A stretch of DNA of 64,000 nt, from positions 1 to 64,000 of the forward strand of contig CAWGGM010000012.1 of assembly GCA_963822115.1 (NCBI GenBank). The letters run 5' to 3'. Position numbers and translations under genes: made by a program. This stretch comes from CAWDXG01 sp963822115. Lineage in GTDB: Bacteria; Myxococcota_A; Polyangia; Polyangiales; Polyangiaceae. The first letter of the stretch is position 1. Each line of letters begins with the position of its first letter. The notes below the pieces were generated by a model, which did not search any database, was not told the DNA's origin, and saw nothing but the letters and a program-made list of their open reading frames with translations. Below are positions 32,742-39,524 of the stretch, one piece after another.

Positions 32742-33767
32742 TCAAGCGACCCGGTGCATGGCCACCATGTCGTACCAATGCTTCATGCCGTGCAGGAAGA
32801 GCCTTTCCGGCGCCATGGCGGTTCCACCGCCTCCGCCAGCCTCGGATCCGGCCGGCATGTGCGCCTGATTCTGCCAGCGTCTCAACGCTTCCGCGAGTTG
32901 GTTCAGCACCAGTGCGGTCGACCTGGCGTGTCCGCCAGAGTGTTCCGGCGTTGCGGTCGGGTAGTTCCCAGAAGCCCCGCCGTCAGCGCGCCTTCCGTAG
33001 AGATTACCGCTCCAGGGGTCGAATTCCTCTGTGCCGCTCGTGCCGCCAGCTCCGCCGCCAGCGCTCATACCCTTGCTAACGCCCCAGCCAGCCGCCCCCG
33101 CAATGATATGGGTAACCCCGGCTTTTACGAACTTGCTTGCCGCCCTCCACGTCGCGGCCCCCTCGGCAACGGCTTCGAAACCCGCGGCCACGAGTACTCC
33201 CACGGCGAATTCGGTATACGTGTCTTTCTCCCCTTCGCTTTCCATCCGCGCCGGGCGACCGTCCCCCGATGTGCCCTCGCTTCCGCCGCCTCCGCCTTCG
33301 CTCACCGCCTCGTTCCCCGTCGGCCTCCCATACAGCCGCCCCCCCACGCCGAACGGATCGCGTTGGCTCATGCCACCCGACCCACCGCGTCGCTGGTTCA
33401 TCAGCGACGCGAACTCCCGCCCCGCGTCCGACATTTGCAGCACCGCGCCGAGCAGCGTGCCCGGACCTATAGCGTTGAAGATGTTGGGGACAGGGAAGCC
33501 GTGGCGTCCCTTGTGCGTGCCGAACGCACTGGGCGTCCCGGGCAGGCCGGCCATGGCGAGGAGATTGCCTTCGACGTCGGCACCCCCGCCGGTCGGACTC
33601 CAGGGGATCGAGCCGAACGTGCTGTCGAACTTCCCCGGTTGGCCCTGCGCGAGCTCGGCGGCGATCTTGGCGCGAGCGGGGGATTCGTACTGGTGACTGG
33701 CAGGGCTCACGGTGCGGTAGCGCTGGCCGGTGGCGGCGTGGTCGACGACCCGGAAGCGTGTGGTCAT
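32742..33767 (-). CDS. MTTRF variable protein 4
   Basis: 341 residues. The first 130 residues are nearly identical to MTTRF 2 (QYESPARAKIAAELAQ; FGSIPWSPTGGGAD; FNAIGPGTLLGAVLQMSDAG). The middle (about 140-245) is unique: a Gly/Glu-rich part, then hydrophobic helices (FAVGVLVAAGFEAVAEGAA, IIAGAAGWGVSKGMSAGGGA). The end returns to the MTTRF 1 type: EEFDPWSGNLYGRRADGG, EHSGGHARSTALVLNQLAEA, GMKHWYDMVAMHRVA. Good AAGGAG ribosome site. It is downstream of gene X with an 83-bp gap. Confidence 0.78.
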   Translation of the reverse strand: MTTRFRVVDHAATGQRYRTVSPASHQYESPARAKIAAELAQGQPGKFDSTFGSIPWSPTGGGADVEGNLLAMAGLPGTPSAFGTHKGRHGFPVPNIFNAIGPGTLLGAVLQMSDAGREFASLMNQRRGGSGGMSQRDPFGVGGRLYGRPTGNEAVSEGGGGGSEGTSGDGRPARMESEGEKDTYTEFAVGVLVAAGFEAVAEGAATWRAASKFVKAGVTHIIAGAAGWGVSKGMSAGGGAGGTSGTEEFDPWSGNLYGRRADGGASGNYPTATPEHSGGHARSTALVLNQLAEALRRWQNQAHMPAGSEAGGGGGTAMAPERLFLHGMKHWYDMVAMHRVA

Positions 33768-33850
33768 GCTGGGCTCCTTGGCTGGGCGGGGCTGGGTCCG
33801 GCGCGCGCCGCGCGGCTGGGGAGCCGGCGGCGCGGCGGGGGGCTTGGGGG
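33768..33850. repeat. partial repeat R1 between gene X and MTTRF 4
   Basis: The first 75 bp of R1 (GCTCCTTGGCTGGGCGGGGC, then a GC-rich palindrome GGCGCGCGCCGCGC), followed directly by the end of gene X. No inverted repeat and no DUF559. This looks like the ancestral spacing within the operon. Confidence 0.75.
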
Positions 33851-34318
33851 TCAGTCCTTGAGGATGAGGTCGGCGTTGAGCTGGACGTCGAGGGAATTGC
33901 CCGGGGTGCCCGAGGCGCGCGTTCCCACGACGGCCACCTGGAGCAGGCCGCCGAAGGGCGTCGTGAGCGGGAACCACAAAGCATAGGGATCGCTCGGGGG
34001 CGAGGCATTGTTGTTGGGGTTGAGCGTCGTCTGGGCGAGGGGGGCTGGAACCGACGCGACATCGCCTGTGGTCGCCAGTGGAGTGAAGAGGGTGGCTCCA
34101 CTGAACGGGTCCCAGGGGTCCTCGGCAACGGTGATCTGGATATCGTCGGTGGTGGGAGACTGGATGTTGATCTTGATGATGCGCACGAGCAGCACGCCTT
34201 CCCGGTACTGGGATGCGGCGATGCGCTGCGCGGCAAGCTGTGCCAGGGATCCGCTCGCCTCGAGGGTTCCAAAGTCGTAGTGGGTATCTTCGATCACGCG
34301 TATCACTGTTCCCGACAT
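33851..34318 (-). CDS. gene X, head gene of the array operon, unknown function
   Basis: 155 residues, no signal peptide or membrane segment. Begins MSGTVIRVIEDTHYDFGTLE. It looks like a mixed-to-beta protein (VLLVRIIKINIQS; DDIQITVAEDPWDPFSGATL; LLQVAVVGTRAS) and ends LDVQLNADLILKD. Not recognised; a structural or carrier protein is conceivable from the beta-rich look. AAGGAG lies upstream of the ATG. Its last five codons (LILKD, stop) also remain near 29622-29638 ahead of MTTRF 3, showing it once headed that unit too. The palindrome at 34389-34407 is in its upstream region. Confidence 0.7.
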   Translation of the reverse strand: MSGTVIRVIEDTHYDFGTLEASGSLAQLAAQRIAASQYREGVLLVRIIKINIQSPTTDDIQITVAEDPWDPFSGATLFTPLATTGDVASVPAPLAQTTLNPNNNASPPSDPYALWFPLTTPFGGLLQVAVVGTRASGTPGNSLDVQLNADLILKD

Positions 34319-34388
34319 GGTTTTTCCCGCTCCTTGTGGTGGTCGTTGAATGGGAGTTCGACAGTGTCGGGCGCGCGCGCTGATGTCA

Positions 34389-34407
34389 TGTCATCACGTT
34401 GATGACA
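34389..34407. promoter_or_regulatory. palindrome between the response regulator and gene X
   Basis: TGTCATCA - CGT - TGATGACA, 8-bp perfect arms, in a locally AT-richer stretch. It is 9 bases past the response-regulator stop and 71 bases before the gene X start. It could be an operator for the adjacent LuxR-type regulator or a weak terminator; there is no T-run. Confidence 0.5.
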
Positions 34408-34416
34408 GACGCGCGT

Positions 34417-35133
34417 TCAGTGGCCGTGGTCGAGCAGGAAGCGGAAGGCGTCGGCGAGGACGTCGCTCTTCGTCGGCTTGCCGGTCTTGTTGAAGATGCG
34501 TCGCCAGTGGGTGGCGATGGTGCCCGGCTTGCAGCCGATCAGGTACGCGGTCTGTTCTCTGCCGTCGCCCGCCAGCGCGCACTCGAGCACCTGCGTCTCG
34601 CGCGGGCTCAGGTTGTGCGCGCGGGCGTATGCGCTGGCGGCGCCAGCGTGGTCGCGAGGCGCCTGGGCAGGCGCCGCGGCCGCGCCGCCGAGCTCGCACA
34701 GCGCCGCGAGCTGCTGGGCCAGCGCGCTCGCGTCCGTATCTTTCGGTACGACGGCGTGGGCGCCGGCACGCACCGCGCTCTCGCGCAGCCGTGCGCTCAC
34801 ATGTCCGGAGTAGACCACCACGGGCCCCGGGAACTTCGCGTGGCGCGCGCGGCGGCAGAGCTCCACGCCGTCGAAGGGCTGCATGCGGTAGTCCGAAACC
34901 AGCGCGTCGCAGGAGCCGCCGGCCAGCGCGTCGAGCGCCAGCAGCGGCGTCGCAGCCAAGACGCACATCCAGCCGCACGCCGCGAATACCCGGGCCAGCG
35001 AGCGCAGCATTGCGGCTTCGTCGTCGACCAGCAGCACTGTCCGTGTGGAAATCTGACCCCCTTCCGTCAGGATTCCACGTAGCCTATCCGGGGAGGGGTC
35101 AAGCGCGTTGTCGGCTTGACATTGGCCCCTCAT
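34417..35133 (-). CDS. NarL/LuxR-type response regulator
   Basis: Receiver domain (TVLLVDDEAAMLR; phosphoacceptor Asp in LVSDYRM; conserved Ser in VVYSGH; Lys in VVPKDT), then a linker and a LuxR-type helix-turn-helix (LSPRETQVLECALAGDGREQ, GTIATHWRRIF, KSDVLADAFRF). The 238-residue length assumes the ATG at 35133, which has no Shine-Dalgarno. The receiver fold really begins near residue 32, and an ATT at 35052 sits behind GGAAGGGGG with normal spacing, so an ATT start is possible. No partner kinase is adjacent. It is the only regulator beside the array and may control gene X onward. Confidence 0.85.
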   Translation of the reverse strand: MRGQCQADNALDPSPDRLRGILTEGGQISTRTVLLVDDEAAMLRSLARVFAACGWMCVLAATPLLALDALAGGSCDALVSDYRMQPFDGVELCRRARHAKFPGPVVVYSGHVSARLRESAVRAGAHAVVPKDTDASALAQQLAALCELGGAAAAPAQAPRDHAGAASAYARAHNLSPRETQVLECALAGDGREQTAYLIGCKPGTIATHWRRIFNKTGKPTKSDVLADAFRFLLDHGH

Positions 35134-35206
35134 GAATGCCTACTGGAAGTAGCAGGCATGCTCTGGCTGTTCGTTCGACGGGCCGGGGCGGCCAGGAGGG
35201 TCCCTG

Positions 35207-36340
35207 ATGCGCCTTGTGGAATCGGCCGCCGCGCTGTTGGCGCTGTTGCTGGCGGTGTCGTGTTCGTCGAAAGGGTCGGGTTCGTCGGCCGGGTGCCGGC
35301 GCGACCGGGATTGCGCGGCGGGGTCGATCTGCCAGGCCAGCCGCTGCACGCCGGGCTGCCGGGCTTCGCGCGACTGCCCGACGGGACAGTCGTGCATCGT
35401 CGGCACGTGCACGGGAGGCGGGAGCGGCGGGGCCGATGGCGGAGCGGATGCGAGTGCCGGGGGAGCGGGCGGCACCGGTGGAGCGGGCGGCGGAGCCGGA
35501 GGCGGCGCGGCGGCCAGCCAGCTCGGCAACCTCTGTTCGTCCGACAGCGACTGCGGAGCGGGCCTGCACTGCGTGCTTGCCACCGACAACGACTTCGGCT
35601 TGTCGGGTCCGTCGCGTGGCTACTGCACGCTGGCCTGCAACACCACGAGCGACTGTTCGGCTGTGTTCCCGGGCTCGCGGTGCAATGACTTCTGGCTCGG
35701 GGGGAAATTCTGCCTGCGAGGCTGCGACCCCTCGGCAGCCGACCGCTGCTTCGGCCGCTACGACGAGCTCTGCTTGCCGCTTGCGCCTGCGGATGGCGGC
35801 GCGCCCGCGCACCTGTGCTACCCCGCGTGCGCGACGGACGACGACTGCGCAGGGCGCAAGTGCGACATCTCCACGGGCCTGTGCACCGACACGCCCAAGA
35901 CCGGAGCTCCGGTCGGCACGCCCTGCGATCCCACCGTGGTGCCGGATCCCTGTGCTGGCTGGTGTGTCGGCGACACCGGGGGCGATCCGACGGTCGGCCA
36001 GTGCGGCGCGATCTGCAACATCGAGGCGACCGGGCTCGCGGGCGGATGCGGCTCCGATCCGACGCCCGACAGCCCGCAGAGCGCGGCTTGCGTCTACGGG
36101 GAAACCTACAGCGACGGCACGGTCGCGGGTGGCTGCGGTCAGCTCTGCAATTGCGACAGCGACTGCCTGGCGCCGGGCATGGTCTGCGAGAGCTGGGCGC
36201 AGTTTGGCGCCTCCGATCCAGCCCTGTTCGCCAAGGCTCTCAAGAAGCAGGGCTTCTGCATCCCCACGGCCTGGGCGGCGGACGCGGGTGTCCCGGGCCT
36301 GCCGACGTGCAGCCAGGACGCGGGAGTCGACGCGCAGTAG
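35207..36340 (+). CDS. Cys-rich lipoprotein
   Basis: 377 residues. Signal peptide with lipobox AVSC. Repeated Cys modules follow (CRRDRDCAAGSIC, CRASRDCPTGQSC), then a Gly/Ala linker (about 65-105), and further modules (LCSSDSDCGAGLHC, CATDDDCAGRKC) mixed with longer Cys-containing loops. The C-x-x-D-x-D-C pattern is a recurrent myxobacterial surface-protein module. Likely extracellular; ligand unknown. AGGAGG lies upstream of the ATG. Divergent from the response regulator. Confidence 0.8.
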   Translation: MRLVESAAALLALLLAVSCSSKGSGSSAGCRRDRDCAAGSICQASRCTPGCRASRDCPTGQSCIVGTCTGGGSGGADGGADASAGGAGGTGGAGGGAGGGAAASQLGNLCSSDSDCGAGLHCVLATDNDFGLSGPSRGYCTLACNTTSDCSAVFPGSRCNDFWLGGKFCLRGCDPSAADRCFGRYDELCLPLAPADGGAPAHLCYPACATDDDCAGRKCDISTGLCTDTPKTGAPVGTPCDPTVVPDPCAGWCVGDTGGDPTVGQCGAICNIEATGLAGGCGSDPTPDSPQSAACVYGETYSDGTVAGGCGQLCNCDSDCLAPGMVCESWAQFGASDPALFAKALKKQGFCIPTAWAADAGVPGLPTCSQDAGVDAQ

Positions 36341-36383
36341 TTCTGCCGGCATGCGGGGCGCGCACCCGGGCGCGCGGGAGCGC

Positions 36384-36447
36384 GGTTCCGCGCCGGCGAG
36401 GCAAAAACCAACTCGCCAACAGCCCGGCAGGCCCGCGCCGGCGCGGC
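36384..36447. repeat. dispersed palindromic block matching the HNH linker
   Basis: About 64 bp: CCGCGCCGGCGAGG at 36388, then CAAAAACCA and CTCGCC, then CCGCGCCGGCGCGG at 36433. The two palindromes are 45 bp apart, as at 16233 and 16278 inside the HNH gene, and the 31 bases between them match at nearly all positions. Here the block lies in the intergenic region, ending at the miaE stop. Confidence 0.8.
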
Positions 36448-37065
36448 TCAGTGTATCCGCGCGACGAGCGGCAGGGCGGCGACGATCTCCGCTTCGAGCT
36501 CGGCGTATTCGTCGAGGCGGGCGTCGGCGGCTTCGCCGAACTCGTCGCGGGCTAGCTTGAGGAACAGGGCGGCGTGGCCGGCTTCGCTGGATTCGAGGCG
36601 GCGGAAGCGGGCGGCCAGCTCGCTGTGGCCGCGGGCGGCGAGCTCGGCGCCGAGTAGCTGGAAGCGCTCGCAGGAGCGCGCTTCGATCAGCGCGCTGACG
36701 AGCAGGCGGTCGAGCTTGCGCTCGGGGGCGGGCTTGCGCTGGTGGGCGAGCAGCTGCTTGACGTAGGGGTCGCCGCGATCGCGCGGCAACGTGACGCCGC
36801 GTTCGACGAGCTCGGCGTGGATCTCGCGGAAGTGTCCGATCTCTTCCTCGGCGAGATGGCCGAGCGCGTGCACGAGGCGCGTGTCGTCGGGATAGTCGTT
36901 GATGAGCGCGAGGGCGCTGGCGGCGGCCTTCTTCTCGCAGTGCGCGTGATCGGCGAGCGTGGCGCCTAGGTCGTCGGCGGCGACCTTGGCCCAGCGCTCG
37001 TCGCTCGGCGAGCGGAGCAGCGTGTCGGCGGTGCGGCGCCGCGGGGCATTCGTGGATGCGGTCAT
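36448..37065 (-). CDS. miaE: tRNA-(ms2io6A)-hydroxylase MiaE
   Basis: 205 residues, a ferritin-like di-iron enzyme that hydroxylates the isopentenyl group of ms2i6A37 in tRNA. Di-iron ligand motifs are visible: DHAHCEKKAA, EEEIGHFREIH, IEARSCERF and SSEAGHAALF. Length fits the family. Its ATG overlaps the stop of the upstream gene (ATGA). Its 3' end touches the palindromic repeat block. Confidence 0.9.
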   Translation of the reverse strand: MTASTNAPRRRTADTLLRSPSDERWAKVAADDLGATLADHAHCEKKAAASALALINDYPDDTRLVHALGHLAEEEIGHFREIHAELVERGVTLPRDRGDPYVKQLLAHQRKPAPERKLDRLLVSALIEARSCERFQLLGAELAARGHSELAARFRRLESSEAGHAALFLKLARDEFGEAADARLDEYAELEAEIVAALPLVARIH

Positions 37066-38108
37066 GACTTGGCTGTGGGCAGGCGGGCGGCGCGATCATA
37101 GCCGCGCAGGGCCGCTTCGCGGTAGCCGTCTCGACCGGTGCCGAGCGCGCTGCAGGCGAGCTTCAACGCCTCGACCAGCGCTGCCTGGCGCGCCAGCTGG
37201 GCGTCGCGTAGATCCGCTTCGCTGGTCCAGAAGCCGGCCTTGTCGCGCTGCTCGGGCCGCCCGGAGGCGATGGGCAGCACCAGCTCGCCGCCGTCGGCCG
37301 AGGTGAGCACCACGCCGCGCGGCGTGGCGTCGACGCTCACCACGCGATCGAGCGGGACGCGCCGGCGGAATCCGGCCGCGGCCAGCTCGAGCGCGCCGTC
37401 CTCCACCACGACGCGCGCCGGGTCGCGCACGAGCAGCGCGCGCTCGCCGACGAACAGCGCCAGACCGAACAGGTACGCCAGCGGGTACAGCGTCGGGTCG
37501 AGCTCGAGCGCGGCGAGCGCCAGCAGCATCGTGACCAGACCGAGGCGCGCCCAGCGCTTCACCGAGAGCCAGCGCAGCCACAGGCTCCAGCGGCCCGGGT
37601 ACTCGAGCGAAAAACACAGCGGGCGGCGCTCCGGGGTGACCTGGGCCGCCGAGAGCGCGGCGGCGACTTCGTCCGCGTCGATGCGGAAGGAGAGCAGCCC
37701 GCCGCCGCGCACGCGCAGCGCGACCACGGCCGTGGCGTCGGCGAGCGGCGTGGCCCAGCCTTCGCGCACGGGCGGGAAGCCGAGCTGCCGGCGCTTGCCT
37801 GCGCTGTCGATCGTGATGTGCTCGGCTTCGATGGCGACGCTGCCCTCCGCACGGCGCGTGGTCATGCCGCGCAGCATGCGGCGCGCGAGCGCGACCAGGA
37901 TCGGAGCCAGGAAGAGCGCGACGTACACGACCAGCGGCACGACCACGACGCGCAGCACGGCCAGCGCGACCAGAACGAGGATCGCGATGGACCAGAACAG
38001 TGACAGCGCGCCGCCGAGCGCGATGGGCCGCTCAACGGAGACCTGTCGAGGCTCGAAGCGCGCGGCGGGGCCGTCGGGCGCGAGCTCGTCAGACGCCGTA
38101 GGTGTCAC
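37062..38108 (-). CDS. membrane protein of unknown function
   Basis: 348 residues. Hydrophobic segments at about 32-85 (two close helices) and 185-220 (two helices) alternate with soluble parts: VRVRGGGLLSFRIDADEVAA and a C-terminal PH-like beta region (ALELAAAGFRRRVPLDRVVS, GVVLTSADGGELVL). It resembles bacterial PH-domain-type membrane proteins only in general layout. The GTG at 38108 overlaps the end of the glutaredoxin-like gene; the true start may lie further in. Translationally coupled to miaE. Confidence 0.7.
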   Translation of the reverse strand: MTPTASDELAPDGPAARFEPRQVSVERPIALGGALSLFWSIAILVLVALAVLRVVVVPLVVYVALFLAPILVALARRMLRGMTTRRAEGSVAIEAEHITIDSAGKRRQLGFPPVREGWATPLADATAVVALRVRGGGLLSFRIDADEVAAALSAAQVTPERRPLCFSLEYPGRWSLWLRWLSVKRWARLGLVTMLLALAALELDPTLYPLAYLFGLALFVGERALLVRDPARVVVEDGALELAAAGFRRRVPLDRVVSVDATPRGVVLTSADGGELVLPIASGRPEQRDKAGFWTSEADLRDAQLARQAALVEALKLACSALGTGRDGYREAALRGYDRAARLPTAKS

Positions 38109-38785
38109 GCAGGTACTTTACGATATCCGCCGACTCGAACATCTCCTGGCCGGTATTCGGATCGACCAGGTACGGCACCATCATCTTGCCCGAGCGCTCG
38201 ACGAAGGCCTTGCGGCTGGGGCTCTTCTTCGCGACGTTGTGCAGCAGATAGGGGATTTCCAGCTCCGACAGCGCCTCGCGGGCGATGCGGCAGTAGGGCG
38301 AGGCCTCGAAGCTCCAGAGCTCCAGCGGCCTCTCCGGCGCGCGGTTGGGTCGCGCCAGGCCGCCGCGACCGGCGCGCGGCAGCGACACCAGCGCCGAGCG
38401 TGGACGTGCTGACCGGCCCCAGCGACAGCGACAGCGCACGCCGCCCGGCGCCGTACGTCTCGTACAGGTAGCGCGTGATGTCGTTGGACTCGTACATCTC
38501 GCGGCCGGTGTTGGGATCGACCAGATACGGGAACTGCGTCTTGCCGCCGCGGCGCTCCACCTCGGGGCGATAGCGCGTGCCGCCGCGCGGGCACGGATAG
38601 ATGCGCGCTTCGAGGTCGAGCATGCTGAGCGCCTCCCGCACCTTGCGGCAGAACGGACAGGCCTCGAACTCGTACAGCTGGAGCGGCTTTTCCGGACGAG
38701 GGCCGAGCGGACCGACAACGAGGCCGGCCGTGCCTCCGAGCACGCTGCCCAGGAACGAGGTCGCGACGTCGAGCGTGCGATTCAT
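38089..38785 (-). pseudogene. two-domain glutaredoxin/GST_N-like gene with a one-base frameshift
   Basis: The first domain (about 35-110: LQLYEFEACPFCRKVREAL, TQFPYLVDPNTGREMYESND, ITRYLYETYG) has a CPFC redox motif. The second (LELWSFEASPYCRIAREALS, MMVPYLVDPNTGQEMFESAD, IVKYLRDTYGV) has SPYC. They are homologous and would form a tandem fusion, but the frame changes near 38395, just after STLGA; the total length is 3n+1. Either a genuine mutation, a sequencing error, or two separate products. Start ATG at 38785, nine bases after the DedA stop. Confidence 0.75.
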
Positions 38786-38793
38786 GCCGCGCG

Positions 38794-39468
38794 CTACGCG
38801 CCGTCTGCCTCGGCCGCCACGCGGGGCCGCGCTTCGAGGTGGTGGCGGACGAAGTAGACCGCGCCGATCACGATGACCAGGCCGATCACCGCGTCGAAGC
38901 GGTGGAAGTACGGCTTCAGATCCGCCCAGTGGGCGCCGAGCTTCGTGCCCAGATACGCCAGGCCCAGGCACCAGGGGAAGGAGCCGATGAAGGTGTAGAG
39001 GATGAAGGGGCGCATCGGCATGGACGACACGCCCGCGGGGAACGCGATGAACGTGCGCACCACCGGCAAGAGCCGCGCAAAGAACACGACGGGCGCGCCG
39101 TGCTTCTCGAACAGGCGATCGGCGCGATCCAGATCGGACTTCGGCAGCACCAGGAACCACTCCTTGGCCGCGTTCTTCCAGATCTTCAGCCTGAGGTGCT
39201 TCTCGATGAACTTCCGCCCGCCGTACTTGCCGGCGTAGTACGCCGGGATCGATCCGAGCACGCAGCCGATCGCGCCGGCGAGGCCCAGCCACCAGACGTT
39301 GAAGCGCCCGGACGCGACCTGGAAGCCGGCGAACGGCATGATGACCTCCGACGGCAGCGGGATGCACATGGACTCGATGCCCATGAGCAACACCACCCCC
39401 GGGTAGCCCATCTTGCCGATGACGCCGATGATGAACAGCGAGAGGCCTTCGAGAACTTTCGTGATCAA
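38794..39468 (-). CDS. DedA-family membrane protein
   Basis: 224 residues. The DedA/SNARE-associated (VTT) fold is visible: GVVLLMGIESMCIPLPSEVI, the conserved AGAIGCVLGSIPAYYAGKYGG, and FFARLLPVVRTFIAFPAGVS with the key Arg residues. Family members act in undecaprenyl-phosphate or lipid recycling across the inner membrane. About five hydrophobic segments. First gene of a likely operon with the glutaredoxin-like, unknown membrane and miaE genes. Confidence 0.9.
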   Translation of the reverse strand: MITKVLEGLSLFIIGVIGKMGYPGVVLLMGIESMCIPLPSEVIMPFAGFQVASGRFNVWWLGLAGAIGCVLGSIPAYYAGKYGGRKFIEKHLRLKIWKNAAKEWFLVLPKSDLDRADRLFEKHGAPVVFFARLLPVVRTFIAFPAGVSSMPMRPFILYTFIGSFPWCLGLAYLGTKLGAHWADLKPYFHRFDAVIGLVIVIGAVYFVRHHLEARPRVAAEADGA

Positions 39469-39524
39469 GGTGCGGAATCCTGACTGCTGGGCCGGGGTTC
39501 GTCAATCTCGCGGGAAAGCCGCGG

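Larger units (their letters stand above)
17699..34318. repeat. decaying tandem array of MTTRF / MPSPY / DUF559 units
   Basis: Along the plus coordinate the order is DUF559 (+), MPSPY (-), MTTRF (-), repeat R1, then again. DUF559 copies start at 18028 (broken), 23443, 27006 and 29965 (truncated). MTTRF genes start at 23001, 26564, 29537 (frameshifted) and 33767. MPSPY genes start at 19526, 21851, 25283, 28440, 31235 and 32612. Unit length varies from 3.0 to 5.4 kb. Gene X at 33851-34318 is the only complete head gene; its last five codons persist upstream of the MTTRF at 29537. Confidence 0.8.

Noticed and set aside
33851..34318. Gene X as a phage tail or encapsulin-type structural protein
   Set aside because: Only a general beta-rich impression; no motif supports it and no other phage structural gene is in the window, so no function is assigned.
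17699..34318. The array as a prophage or integrative element
   Set aside because: No integrase, terminase, capsid or attachment repeats are seen, and codon and base composition look like the rest of the window.
35116..35145. TTGACA as a -35 box for the lipoprotein at 35207
   Set aside because: No acceptable -10 hexamer lies 16-18 bases downstream; the match alone is too weak to annotate.
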